Shown: positions 16,092 to 25,342, counted from the stretch's first letter. The stretch is 64,000 nt of DNA from Flavobacteriaceae bacterium UBA3611 (GCA_002375495.1 DFLU01000004.1:62001-126000); one strand, 5' to 3'. The notes: a model not told the origin generated them from the letters alone. A program made the numbers and translations.

Positions 16092-17894
16092 ATGGCGTCG
16101 CATTACGAAGCACCTATTAGAAGACCCTTAGTTATAGGAGACAAAAACTACCACGATGTTACTGTGGATGTGGCTGCTCCTGTGGAAGGCAAAGCCAATA
16201 AATCTTGGTGGATAGTATTCACCATTGCCTTAATTGCCTTTTTGTGGGGGCTTGGGTGTATTATTTATACCGTTTCAACCGGTATTGGGGTTTGGGGACT
16301 AAACCGAACTGTAAACTGGGCTTGGGATATTACCAACTTTGTATGGTGGGTAGGTATTGGTCACGCAGGAACACTGATTTCTGCAGTACTATTACTGTTC
16401 CGTCAGAAATGGAGAATGGCAATTAACCGTTCCGCTGAGGCGATGACCATCTTCTCGGTAATCCAGGCGGGTCTATTCCCGATTATCCACATGGGTCGTC
16501 CATGGTTGGCGTATTGGGTACTTCCCATACCAAACCAATTTGGTTCACTGTGGGTAAACTTTAACTCACCGTTACTTTGGGATGTATTTGCGATCTCGAC
16601 CTATCTTTCGGTATCGTTGGTATTCTGGTGGACAGGTTTACTCCCAGATTTCGCAATGATTCGCGATAGAGCAATTACTCCATTTACTAAAAGAGTATAC
16701 AGTATTTTATCATTCGGTTGGTCAGGCCGCGCAAAAGACTGGCAACGATTTGAAGAAGTTTCCTTGGTTTTGGCAGGTTTGGCAACACCACTGGTACTTT
16801 CGGTACACACTATTGTATCATTTGACTTTGCTACATCGGTGATTCCGGGATGGCATACCACCATTTTCCCACCGTACTTCGTTGCAGGTGCGATTTTCTC
16901 TGGGTTTGCCATGGTGAACACCCTTCTTATAATAATGAGAAAGGTTTCTAATCTTGAAGATTATATTACGATTCAGCATATTGAATTAATGAATATCGTA
17001 ATCATGATTACGGGTTCTATCGTAGGTGTGGCTTATATTACTGAATTATTTATTGCTTGGTATTCTGGAGTAGAATACGAACAATACGCCTTCTTGAATC
17101 GTGCAACAGGACCTTATTGGTGGGCATATTGGGCGATGATGACCTGTAACGTATTCTCCCCACAATTTATGTGGTTCCCTAAATTACGAAGAAGTATCAT
17201 GTTCTCTTTCTTTATATCGATTGTAGTAAACATCGGGATGTGGTTTGAGCGATTTGTAATTATTGTTACTTCCTTACACCGTGATTACTTACCCTCTTCA
17301 TGGACGATGTTCTCACCTACTTTCGTTGATATTGGAATCTTCATTGGAACAATTGGTTTCTTCTTTGTACTTTTCTTATTGTACGCAAGAACCTTTCCTG
17401 TGATTGCACAAGCGGAGGTAAAATCTATTCTGAAATCGTCTGGTAGCAAATACAAAAAGTTACGTGCTGCCCACGGTGATGACGTAAAGCATTACGACCC
17501 TATTGTACGCGAACCAGCGGCAAATGTGTCACATGCAGACGGTGCTACCGTAGTAGACACTCCGACTTCGTCAGAAGATAGTCACAACGATACGGTAAAT
17601 GCAGATGCATTAATTGATTCAGAATACAAAAAAGATCAAGTAGATAATTTATTGAGCAAGCTGGGAACTTTCGATCCAGCTACCCAAACAGCAGATGATC
17701 TTAAGAAAATTAGCGGCGTAGGACCGGTGATGGAACAAAAATTACATCAATTAGGTATTTACACTTTTGAGCAGGTAAGTAGAATGACAGATGAAGACTA
17801 CGACCTGTTAGACGAAATTATAGGCGAATTCCCAGGCCGTGCAAAGCGCGACGACTGGGCCGGACAAGCCACAAAACTAAAAAACAACGCGTAA
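16092..17894 (+). CDS. actC: Alternative complex III membrane subunit ActC (NrfD/PsrC family) with C-terminal helix-hairpin-helix domain
   Basis: 600 residues. The first ~445 form the polytopic NrfD-like membrane domain (about ten helices) that binds menaquinol; the conserved GHAGTLISAVLLLFRQ and FPIIHMGRPW segments are visible. Residues ~450-515 are a charged, disordered linker. Residues ~520-600 look like a soluble helix-hairpin-helix unit containing DDLKKISGVGPVMEQKLHQL and ending in FPGRAKRDDWAGQA. The same small domain type occurs as an extension on some ribosomal and respiratory proteins in Bacteroidetes. The tail would face the cytoplasm. Two bases separate the stop from actD. Confidence 0.94.
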   Translation: MASHYEAPIRRPLVIGDKNYHDVTVDVAAPVEGKANKSWWIVFTIALIAFLWGLGCIIYTVSTGIGVWGLNRTVNWAWDITNFVWWVGIGHAGTLISAVLLLFRQKWRMAINRSAEAMTIFSVIQAGLFPIIHMGRPWLAYWVLPIPNQFGSLWVNFNSPLLWDVFAISTYLSVSLVFWWTGLLPDFAMIRDRAITPFTKRVYSILSFGWSGRAKDWQRFEEVSLVLAGLATPLVLSVHTIVSFDFATSVIPGWHTTIFPPYFVAGAIFSGFAMVNTLLIIMRKVSNLEDYITIQHIELMNIVIMITGSIVGVAYITELFIAWYSGVEYEQYAFLNRATGPYWWAYWAMMTCNVFSPQFMWFPKLRRSIMFSFFISIVVNIGMWFERFVIIVTSLHRDYLPSSWTMFSPTFVDIGIFIGTIGFFFVLFLLYARTFPVIAQAEVKSILKSSGSKYKKLRAAHGDDVKHYDPIVREPAANVSHADGATVVDTPTSSEDSHNDTVNADALIDSEYKKDQVDNLLSKLGTFDPATQTADDLKKISGVGPVMEQKLHQLGIYTFEQVSRMTDEDYDLLDEIIGEFPGRAKRDDWAGQATKLKNNA

Positions 17895-17896
17895 GT

Positions 17897-18433
17897 ATGG
17901 CAGCGAAACACATTCACGCAATCTATTCAGACGACGACATCTTGATGCAAGCCGTTAAGCAGGTACGTGCAGCACACTACCATATTGAAGAAGTCTATAC
18001 ACCCTTTCCCGTTCACGGGCTAGACAAGGTGATGGGCCTTGCTCCTACAAGAATCGCAATTTGCTCTTTCTTGTACGGTTTGGTAGGATTGGCGGTAGCA
18101 ATCACCATGATGAATTTTATCATGATTGAAGATTGGCCACAAGATATTGGAGGAAAGCCTAGTTTCAGTTATATTGAAAATATGCCGGCATTTGTTCCAA
18201 TCATGTTTGAACTTACCGTATTCTTTGCTGCCCACTTAATGGTAATTACTTTTTACATGCGCAGCAAGCTATGGCCTTTTAAGAAAGCTGAAAACCCTGA
18301 TGTACGAACCACAGACGATCATTTTTTAATGGCAATAGACGCAGGACACCACGACGTAGAACAACTTAGTAAGTTTTTGTACGATACGGGAGCATTGGAA
18401 ATTAGTTTAATTGAAAATGACGATGACCACTAA
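17897..18433 (+). CDS. actD: Alternative complex III subunit ActD (DUF3341)
   Basis: 178 residues. The N-terminal soluble domain starts KHIHAIYSDDDILMQAVKQV, and the PFPVHGLDKVMGL motif is typical of DUF3341/ActD. Two membrane helices (about 55-78 and 95-120) follow, then a His/Asp-rich cytoplasmic end. ActD is a structural membrane subunit of the quinol:cytochrome c oxidoreductase. The stop codon is one base from the actE start. Confidence 0.93.
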   Translation: MAAKHIHAIYSDDDILMQAVKQVRAAHYHIEEVYTPFPVHGLDKVMGLAPTRIAICSFLYGLVGLAVAITMMNFIMIEDWPQDIGGKPSFSYIENMPAFVPIMFELTVFFAAHLMVITFYMRSKLWPFKKAENPDVRTTDDHFLMAIDAGHHDVEQLSKFLYDTGALEISLIENDDDH

Positions 18434-18434
18434 T

Positions 18435-19109
18435 ATGAAAAAATTACGCAACATATCATTTATAGCAGCAGTTTGTCTGTCGGTATTTTCATGTGCTGAT
18501 GAAAACAAACCGAATTTTCAGTATATGCCGAATATGTACGAACCTGTTGGGTATGAAACCTACGGAGAATACGACATATTTGAAGGTCAGCAAGAGGCAA
18601 TGTTGCCAGCCGAAGGTTCAATTCCAAGAGGATGGACACCTTACGAATATGAAAATACTACTGAAGGCCTAGAATTGGCAAAAGTAGAATTGAAGAATCC
18701 GTTAGAAGTAACTGAAGAGAACTTGGCGGCAGGAGCACAGTTATACACCATTTATTGTGCCGTTTGCCATGGTGATGCCGGAGACGGAAATGGTATTTTG
18801 ATGCAACGTGAGAAGTTTTTAGGAATTCCAAGTTATGCAGCCGAAGGACGGGTGATCACCGAAGGTGGTGTCTATCACGTGCAAATGTACGGGTTAAACT
18901 CTATGGGGTCTTATGCCTCACAAACCAATGAAAAGGAGCGTTGGCAAATTACCCAACACGTTATGAATTTAAAGGCCCAGTTAAAAGGTGAGCCATTGTT
19001 GGAGCCAAAAAAACAAGATACACTCAACGATATGATTGAAGTGTTGAATGAAGATATTTCTGAAGACGGCACTCCTATAGAAACAGAAATTTCAGAAGAA
19101 ACTAACTAA
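18435..19109 (+). CDS. actE: Alternative complex III subunit ActE, monoheme cytochrome c lipoprotein
   Basis: 224 residues from ATG 18435; an upstream in-frame ATG at 18411 overlaps actD and adds eight non-typical residues. Signal peptide MKKLRNISFIAAVCLSVFSC predicts a lipoprotein anchored at Cys20. One heme site, CAVCH, stands in YTIYCAVCHGDAGDGNG with distal Met candidates in the YGLNSMGSY region. ActE is the periplasmic cytochrome that hands electrons to the oxidase. The acidic tail after residue 185 is low-complexity. Confidence 0.94.
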   Translation: MKKLRNISFIAAVCLSVFSCADENKPNFQYMPNMYEPVGYETYGEYDIFEGQQEAMLPAEGSIPRGWTPYEYENTTEGLELAKVELKNPLEVTEENLAAGAQLYTIYCAVCHGDAGDGNGILMQREKFLGIPSYAAEGRVITEGGVYHVQMYGLNSMGSYASQTNEKERWQITQHVMNLKAQLKGEPLLEPKKQDTLNDMIEVLNEDISEDGTPIETEISEETN

Positions 19110-19132
19110 GAACAATAGAGATAGTTAAAGAT

Positions 19133-20494
19133 ATGTACACGCTACCCAGTAAATTAAAATTATTTGCGATCATTTTTATGGTGGTTGGTGCCTTAGGGAT
19201 GCTTGCTGGCTTCCTTGGCGCTCCAAGTACAACTGCCGAAGTGAAAGAAATGATGGCAGCTCACGGTGATGGTCATGGTACTTCCCATGATACCGCCGCA
19301 GATACACACAATACGGCCATGGGCGAACACGGTGTTACCGAAGGTCATGGAGAAAATGCCCACAACGATGAGGAAGCACATCTTGAACATGTGCTACACC
19401 AATTGCAAAACAGACCGTGGTCTGCACTGTACGTAGCTTCGTTCTTTTTCTTTATGATAGCCTTGGGAACATTAGCCTTTTACGCGATACAACACGCCGC
19501 ACAAGCAGGGTGGTCTCCCGTTCTTTTCAGGGTAATGGAAGGTATTACAGCCTATCTGCCTTGGGCCTCTGTAATTATTATCATATTGTTATTACTTTCA
19601 GTATTTCATGTAAACCATATTTTCCACTGGATGGATGGTGACTTGATCAACCCTGAGAGCCCGAAATACGATAAATTAATTGCTGGAAAAAGTGGATGGT
19701 TAAACCCAATGTGGTTTATAGTGAGAGCCGTGATTTATCTGTTAGGTTTCAACCTTTACCGCTATTTCTCAAGAAAATGGACATTAAATCAGGATAATGC
19801 CGAAGATAACCGCTGGTTTAAAAAGAATTTTAAACTAGCTGCTGGATTCTTAGTGTTCTTTATCTATACCGAATCGATGATGTCTTGGGACTGGATCATG
19901 AGTTTCGACCCACACTGGTTCTCTACACTATTTGGATGGTATGTATTTGCAGGAATGATGGTTTGTGCCATTACAGTGATTGCAATGGTTACTATTGTGC
20001 TGAAAAGTCAAGGATATTTAGAATTTGTAAATGACAGCCACATCCATGATTTGGCCAAGTTTATGTTCGGATTTAGTATTTTCTGGACTTACCTTTGGTT
20101 CTCTCAATTTATGTTGATCTGGTATGCTAATATTCCTGAAGAGGTAACCTATTTTATAACGCGTATCGAAGATTATAACCTGCCTTTCTTCGGAATGGTA
20201 GCCATGAATTTTATATTCCCAGTATTGATGTTGATGAATAGTGATTACAAGCGTGTAAACTGGTTTGTAATCATGTCTGGAGTTGTAATTTTAGCAGGAC
20301 ATTATATAGATGTGTTTAACATGGTTATGCCGGCTACGGTTGGTACATCATGGTTTATTGGTTTGCCTGAGATAGGAGCGATGTTGTTTTTCTTTGGTCT
20401 GTTTGTATTGGTTGTATTTACCGCCCTTACAAAAGCACCATTGTTGGCGAAACGAAACCCATTCATTAAAGAAAGTAAGCACTTTCACTATTAG
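19133..20494 (+). CDS. actF: Alternative complex III membrane subunit ActF with His-rich segment
   Basis: 453 residues, about ten membrane helices related to ActC/NrfD. ActF lacks the quinol site in characterised complexes and probably contributes to the membrane core and proton path. Helix 1 (about 7-30) is followed by an extended His/Asp/Glu/Gly-rich segment (residues ~43-85, more than ten His, for example AAHGDGHGTSHD), a candidate metal-binding or disordered loop. Conserved ESMMSWDWIMSFDPHWFSTLFGWY lies mid-protein and is typical of ActF. 25 bases precede coxB. Confidence 0.93.
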   Translation: MYTLPSKLKLFAIIFMVVGALGMLAGFLGAPSTTAEVKEMMAAHGDGHGTSHDTAADTHNTAMGEHGVTEGHGENAHNDEEAHLEHVLHQLQNRPWSALYVASFFFFMIALGTLAFYAIQHAAQAGWSPVLFRVMEGITAYLPWASVIIIILLLLSVFHVNHIFHWMDGDLINPESPKYDKLIAGKSGWLNPMWFIVRAVIYLLGFNLYRYFSRKWTLNQDNAEDNRWFKKNFKLAAGFLVFFIYTESMMSWDWIMSFDPHWFSTLFGWYVFAGMMVCAITVIAMVTIVLKSQGYLEFVNDSHIHDLAKFMFGFSIFWTYLWFSQFMLIWYANIPEEVTYFITRIEDYNLPFFGMVAMNFIFPVLMLMNSDYKRVNWFVIMSGVVILAGHYIDVFNMVMPATVGTSWFIGLPEIGAMLFFFGLFVLVVFTALTKAPLLAKRNPFIKESKHFHY

Positions 20495-20519
20495 TAAAAA
20501 TTAAAGAAGATAGATACCG

Positions 20520-21581
20520 ATGACCGCATTTTTAGTTGTATTAGTAATCATACTTTTTGGAGTGGCTATCTGGCAGATGGGCAAGATATTTCAATTATCT
20601 AAAACTGAAACCAGTTCCAATTCCGAAGTCGCTACAGATAAAGATAATAACGTGAACGGATGGCTTATGCTCATGTTTACCATATTTATCTACCTATTGT
20701 TGATTATCTGTTTTTGGAAATGGGGAGATGTACTCCTTCCTGAATCTGCATCTGAGCATGGTTCAGAAATCGACAGCTTAATGTACATTTCGATGGCATT
20801 AATCTTTGTAGTAGGTTTCTTTACCCTTTGGTTACTGGGATATTTTTCATTTAAATACCGCGGAAAGCAAGGAACAAGGGCAACTTTTTTTGCCGATAAC
20901 GATAAACTTGAATTTATCTGGACCATCATTCCAGTAATCGTTTTAGCAGGATTGATTATTTACGGTTTGTTTACCTGGACCGATATCATGAATGTAGATA
21001 CAGACGATGACCCAATGATTGTAGAGTTGTATGCGTATCAATTTGATTGGAGAGCGAGATATGCAGGAGAAGATAACACTTTGGGAGAAGCAAACGTTCG
21101 CCTAATTGAAGGTGTAAATCAATTAGGAGTTGATGCATCAGACCCGAACGCGCAGGATGATGTAGTGACCAACGAGCTACACTTACCTACTGGGAGAAAA
21201 ATCCTTTTCAAAATGCGTTCACAAGACGTATTACACTCAGCATATATGCCTCACTTTAGAGCGCAAATGAACTGTGTTCCCGGGATGATTACACAATTCG
21301 CTTTTACACCAACAGTGACAACCGAAGAAATGCGGATGAACGATGAAGTAGTTGCCAAAGTGAGAAAAATCAATAAAATTAGACAGGAAAATAGTAAAGC
21401 GCTCGTGGCAAAAGGAGACGAACCACTAGAACCTTACGAATTTGATTATATGCTTTTGTGTAACAAAATTTGCGGTAGTAACCACTACAATATGCAAATG
21501 AAAATAGTAGTACACACTCCAGAAGAGTACGAAGCCTGGATGAAAGAACAAACAACCTTAGCCGAAGCCCTTAAACAATAA
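20520..21581 (+). CDS. coxB: Cytochrome c oxidase subunit II
   Basis: 353 residues. An additional N-terminal helix (about 2-20) precedes the usual two-helix hairpin (about 47-66 and 90-112), then a third strongly hydrophobic stretch near 137-155, so the membrane part is longer than in canonical subunit II. The CuA domain retains its ligands: Cys314-x3-Cys318-x3-His322-x2-Met325, and the upstream VLHSAYMPHF. It receives electrons from ActE or the ActA monoheme domain and passes them to subunit I. It has no fused cytochrome c, so this is not a caa3 type. Encoded with coxA directly behind the act genes. Confidence 0.95.
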   Translation: MTAFLVVLVIILFGVAIWQMGKIFQLSKTETSSNSEVATDKDNNVNGWLMLMFTIFIYLLLIICFWKWGDVLLPESASEHGSEIDSLMYISMALIFVVGFFTLWLLGYFSFKYRGKQGTRATFFADNDKLEFIWTIIPVIVLAGLIIYGLFTWTDIMNVDTDDDPMIVELYAYQFDWRARYAGEDNTLGEANVRLIEGVNQLGVDASDPNAQDDVVTNELHLPTGRKILFKMRSQDVLHSAYMPHFRAQMNCVPGMITQFAFTPTVTTEEMRMNDEVVAKVRKINKIRQENSKALVAKGDEPLEPYEFDYMLLCNKICGSNHYNMQMKIVVHTPEEYEAWMKEQTTLAEALKQ

Positions 21582-21600
21582 CATTTTAGCTTAAGAGATT

Positions 21601-23430
21601 ATGTCAGCACACGCATTAGACCACGCAACAGATCACCACGAAGACGATCACGGGCATCATCATAAAGAGACTTTTGTAACGAAGTATATCTTCAGTCAAG
21701 ACCATAAGATGATTTCGAAACAGTACCTTATTACAGGTTTGTTTATGGGAATCATCGGTATCGCAATGTCTATTTTATTCAGGCTACAACTAGCTTGGCC
21801 CGATGTAGAATTTACGATTTATGAAGTCTTGCTCGGTAAATGGGGTGAAGGTGGTGTGATGGATCCCAACGTGTATCTAGCATTGGTAACCATTCACGGT
21901 ACTATCATGGTATTCTTCGTATTAACAGCAGGTCTAAGTGGTACGTTTAGTAACTTATTAATACCATTACAGATTGGAGCACGTGATATGGCGTCAGGTT
22001 TCTTGAACATGATTTCATATTGGCTGTTCTTCATTTCGAGTGTGATCATGGTACTTTCCCTATTTGTGGAAGCAGGTCCCGCCTCCGCAGGATGGACTAT
22101 CTATCCACCGCTTAGTGCCTTACCACAAGCAATTCCAGGTTCTGGCACAGGTATGACACTATGGTTGGTCTCTATGGCCATCTTTATTGCATCATCACTT
22201 TTAGGTTCGTTAAATTACATCGTAACCGTATTAAACTTGAGAACCAAAGGAATGTCTATGACGCGTCTTCCTTTAACTATCTGGGCGTTCTTCATTACAG
22301 CTGTTATCGGTGTGGTATCGTTTCCAGTACTGTTCTCTGCGGCATTAATGCTTATCATGGACCGTAGCTTCGGAACGTCATTCTTCCTTTCAGATATTTA
22401 CATAGCAGGAGAGGTGTTGCACAACCAAGGTGGTTCGCCCGTATTATTCGAACACTTGTTCTGGTTCTTGGGGCACCCCGAGGTTTACATTGTAATTTTA
22501 CCTGCCATGGGTATGGTTTCTGAAATTATGGCCACCAACGCAAGAAAACCTATATTCGGGTATCGTGCCATGGTAGCATCTATTTTGGCCATTGCATTCT
22601 TGTCTACCATTGTTTGGGGGCACCATATGTTTATTTCAGGAATGAATCCATTCTTGGGCTCGGTATTTACATTCACAACCTTATTGATCGCAATTCCATC
22701 TGCCGTTAAATCGTTTAACTGGATTACTACTATTTGGCGGGGTAATCTGCAAATGAATCCCGCAATGCTATTTTCCATAGGATTTGTGTCTACTTTTATT
22801 ACGGGTGGATTAACAGGAATTATCCTGGGGGATAGTGCGTTAGATATCAACGTACACGACACCTACTTTGTAGTGGCCCACTTCCACTTGGTAATGGGTA
22901 TTTCGGCACTCTATGGTCTATTTGCTGGAGTCTATCATTGGTTCCCAAAAATGTTCCAAGGTAGAATGCTAAATAAAAATTTGGGATATGTACATTTCTG
23001 GGTAACCGTAATTGGAGCCTATGGTGTGTTCTTCCCAATGCACTTTATTGGTATGGCAGGTCTTCCAAGACGTTATTATACCAATACCGCATTTCCATAT
23101 TTCGATGACCTTACCGATGTTAATGTGGTGATTACCATTTTTGCAATCATTACGGCTGCAGCACAATTGGTCTTCTTGTATAACTTTATCAGTTCTATGT
23201 TCTACGGAAAGAGGGGCTCTAAAAACCCTTGGAACGCAACAACCCTTGAATGGACTGCTGAAATGAAGCATATCCACGGAAACTGGGACGGACCAATACC
23301 ACATGTATACCGTTGGTCTTATGATTACAGTAAGTTGAATAAAGATGAAACTGATTACGTAATTCCAGGGCAAGATTTCGTGCCACAACATATTCCGCTT
23401 CAAGACAATGAAGAAGAATTAAATCATTAA
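21601..23430 (+). CDS. coxA: Cytochrome c oxidase subunit I (heme-copper oxidase, A-type)
   Basis: 609 residues with about twelve membrane helices and a His-rich N-terminus (DHHEDDHGHHHKE). Key sites include GHPEVYIVILPAMGM (CuB His and the cross-linked His-Tyr pair), WGHHMFISGMNP (two CuB His) and HDTYFVVAHFHLVMG (heme a3 and heme a ligands). The GHPEVY Tyr marks the A-type family. It reduces oxygen to water and pumps protons. It ends the operon and is followed by a strong terminator at 23452. Subunits III and IV and assembly factors are encoded at 45-50 kb. Confidence 0.97.
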   Translation: MSAHALDHATDHHEDDHGHHHKETFVTKYIFSQDHKMISKQYLITGLFMGIIGIAMSILFRLQLAWPDVEFTIYEVLLGKWGEGGVMDPNVYLALVTIHGTIMVFFVLTAGLSGTFSNLLIPLQIGARDMASGFLNMISYWLFFISSVIMVLSLFVEAGPASAGWTIYPPLSALPQAIPGSGTGMTLWLVSMAIFIASSLLGSLNYIVTVLNLRTKGMSMTRLPLTIWAFFITAVIGVVSFPVLFSAALMLIMDRSFGTSFFLSDIYIAGEVLHNQGGSPVLFEHLFWFLGHPEVYIVILPAMGMVSEIMATNARKPIFGYRAMVASILAIAFLSTIVWGHHMFISGMNPFLGSVFTFTTLLIAIPSAVKSFNWITTIWRGNLQMNPAMLFSIGFVSTFITGGLTGIILGDSALDINVHDTYFVVAHFHLVMGISALYGLFAGVYHWFPKMFQGRMLNKNLGYVHFWVTVIGAYGVFFPMHFIGMAGLPRRYYTNTAFPYFDDLTDVNVVITIFAIITAAAQLVFLYNFISSMFYGKRGSKNPWNATTLEWTAEMKHIHGNWDGPIPHVYRWSYDYSKLNKDETDYVIPGQDFVPQHIPLQDNEEELNH

Positions 23431-23451
23431 CAACATAGAATATCTAAATTT

Positions 23452-23483
23452 AAAAGCCCCTTTTCAAATGAAAAGGGGCTTTT
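23452..23483 (+). terminator. Rho-independent terminator after coxA
   Basis: A perfect 14-bp stem: AAAAGCCCCTTTTC (23452-23465), loop AAAT, GAAAAGGGGCTTTT (23470-23483), then TTCCTTTT. It ends the act-cox operon. Confidence 0.93.
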
Positions 23484-23567
23484 TCCTTTTATAAATTACG
23501 GGTATTCACCTATACCACGTCAGTTTTTCTGGTTGTATCTTAGTAGCTCATATACTAGTTAAGCCGT

Positions 23568-23622
23568 CCAGCTGGGGAGCTGGTGGTTTTGAAAGCCGAA
23601 TCTATTAGATTCGGCTTTTTTT
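23568..23622 (+). ncRNA. Intergenic double-hairpin element ending in a terminator (candidate small RNA)
   Basis: Two stems lie in tandem 85 bases beyond the coxA terminator. CCAGCT-GGGG-AGCTGG (23568-23583) is followed by the 12-bp stem AAAGCCGAATCT-ATT-AGATTCGGCTTT (23592-23618) with a T run to 23622. The T run is on the + strand, yet no + strand gene remains to be terminated there, so an independent short transcript is possible. The second hairpin may also act as terminator for the converging peroxiredoxin gene, although the T run is on the other strand. Function unknown. Confidence 0.45.
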
Positions 23623-24133
23623 ATTGTGCAGTTCCTCTTGGCGGATATCCTTTCTTTTCAATAAAATCGATTGCACCCAATAAGTCTTTAAAGTGCGGTC
23701 GGGCAAATGGCATTGACTGTATGGAAGTCAAGTAGAGTGTGTTGTCTGGTTTAACCAAAAACAATCCTGGTTCTGAAAAAATATCAGGTTCACTTTCAGA
23801 GATAGCAGACGAAATGAAAAGCCCCCAATCTTTCGCTTCTTTTTTTGTAAGTCCGAATCCAACTGGTATCCCATCAATGTCCCACTCGTCACCTGTTTTC
23901 TTAGCGCGTTTTTCACTGTCCATACTTAATGCAATCACGTTGATCCCTCTAGAGGTAAAATCATCTACCTGGTCTTTTAGGTTTTCGAGTTGTTCTTTAC
24001 ATTTCGGGCAGTGATACCCTCTGTAAAAAACCAGTAAGGTATAGTTTTCTGGCCGCTGCTTGTGCAACTCCCATTGGGTGTCGTTTATTAAATCAATTTT
24101 TAAATTTGGTACGTTCTGAGTGGGTGTAAGCAT
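23621..24133 (-). CDS. Peroxiredoxin-like AhpC/TSA-family thioredoxin-fold protein
   Basis: 170 residues from ATG 24133; an upstream in-frame ATG at 24166 gives 11 extra residues without family support. It has a thioredoxin fold with FYRGYHCPKCKEQLENL, where CPKC occupies the active-site position, and a second conserved part SMDSEKRAKK. No signal peptide, so cytoplasmic. The CxxC form matches the peroxiredoxin-like (PRX-like2) AhpC/TSA proteins that reduce peroxides or disulfides. It is monocistronic and converges on the act-cox operon. Confidence 0.85.
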   Translation of the reverse strand: MLTPTQNVPNLKIDLINDTQWELHKQRPENYTLLVFYRGYHCPKCKEQLENLKDQVDDFTSRGINVIALSMDSEKRAKKTGDEWDIDGIPVGFGLTKKEAKDWGLFISSAISESEPDIFSEPGLFLVKPDNTLYLTSIQSMPFARPHFKDLLGAIDFIEKKGYPPRGTAQ

Positions 24134-24275
24134 AGTTTTTATTTTAAAGATAGAAACTGAGACCAATTAAAGCTGCCAATAGTATGGTAATGTCTTGTTA
24201 AAACATGTAAAAAATGGAGGTTAATGATTTAGAATGATGCAATTTCAGGGCGTACAAATCGGTTCCCCTCTAAAA

Positions 24276-24305
24276 TTGAAATAGGTAAAAATTCAAGTAT
24301 ATTTG
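24276..24305 (+). promoter_or_regulatory. ruvB promoter (TTG, 19 nt, TATATTTG), predicted leaderless
   Basis: TTG at 24276-24278 and TATATTTG at 24298-24305 are separated by 19 bases, a full match to the Bacteroidetes consensus. The ATG at 24310 lies only four bases after the -7 box, so the transcript would start at or next to the start codon. Confidence 0.7.
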
Positions 24306-24309
24306 TGAT

Positions 24310-25332
24310 ATGAATGAACACTTAGATCCTACAGGCGAAAGCTTTTCTCCTCAAGAACTCGATTTAGAAAAGCGGCTTCGTCCTTTATCTTTCGATGATT
24401 TTGCAGGTCAGGAGCAGGCTTTAGAAAATTTACAAGTGTTTGTTCAGGCAGCCAACTTACGAAAAGAAGCACTAGACCACACGCTGTTTCACGGTCCTCC
24501 TGGCTTAGGAAAAACCACGCTAGCACATATTTTGGCAAACGAATTAGACGTAGGTATACGGGTGACATCAGGACCTGTGTTAGACAAACCAGGTGATCTT
24601 GCCGGGTTGCTCACCAATCTCGAAGAACGGGATGTGTTGTTTATTGATGAAATACACAGACTGAGCCCTATTGTTGAAGAATACCTCTATTCGGCAATGG
24701 AAGATTATAAAATTGACATCATGATCGAGTCGGGACCCAATGCCCGAACAGTGCAAATCAATTTGGCACCTTTTACCTTGGTAGGTGCTACGACACGGTC
24801 TGGTTTGCTCACAGCACCCATGCGCGCGCGATTCGGGATTGCTTCACGGCTTCAATACTATACTACCGAGCTGCTTACTGCGATCGTAGAGCGTAGTGCA
24901 GGCATTTTGCAGGTTCCAATTTCTATGGAAGCCGCTGTCGAAATTGCCGGTAGGAGCAGAGGAACACCACGAATAGCAAATGCACTTTTGAGACGTGTTC
25001 GAGACTTTGCCCAAATAAAGGGAGATGGCACCATTCACATCGAGATTGCAAAATATGCGCTAGAGCAATTGAACGTAGATGCTCATGGCCTAGATGAAAT
25101 GGATAATAAAATTTTAACCACAATTATCGAAAAATTTAAGGGTGGCCCTGTGGGTATTACCACGATTGCTACTGCTGTTTCCGAAAGTAGCGAAACCATT
25201 GAAGAAGTGTACGAACCGTTTTTGATACAACAAGGGTTTATCATGCGTACGCCACGCGGCCGAGAAGTGACTGAGGCAGCCTATAAGCACCTTGGTAAAT
25301 TAAAGGGCCCTACCCAAGGCGGATTGTTTTAG
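24310..25332 (+). CDS. ruvB: Holliday junction branch migration helicase RuvB
   Basis: 340 residues, normal length. AAA+ motifs: Walker A GPPGLGKTT (around residues 62-70), Walker B LFIDEIHR, sensor 1 GATTRSG and arginine-finger region APMRARFG. The C-terminal winged helix ends GRxxT-like with TPRGREVTEAAYKHLG. It forms hexamers that drive branch migration with RuvA, whose gene is 6 kb downstream at 31464. No Shine-Dalgarno region is possible if the transcript is leaderless as the promoter suggests. Confidence 0.98.
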   Translation: MNEHLDPTGESFSPQELDLEKRLRPLSFDDFAGQEQALENLQVFVQAANLRKEALDHTLFHGPPGLGKTTLAHILANELDVGIRVTSGPVLDKPGDLAGLLTNLEERDVLFIDEIHRLSPIVEEYLYSAMEDYKIDIMIESGPNARTVQINLAPFTLVGATTRSGLLTAPMRARFGIASRLQYYTTELLTAIVERSAGILQVPISMEAAVEIAGRSRGTPRIANALLRRVRDFAQIKGDGTIHIEIAKYALEQLNVDAHGLDEMDNKILTTIIEKFKGGPVGITTIATAVSESSETIEEVYEPFLIQQGFIMRTPRGREVTEAAYKHLGKLKGPTQGGLF

Positions 25333-25342
25333 ATAGTATTGT

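Noticed and set aside
23530..23622. Degenerate tRNA gene
   Set aside because: A GTAGCTCA word recalls a D arm, but no acceptor, anticodon or T arm pairs can be formed around it.
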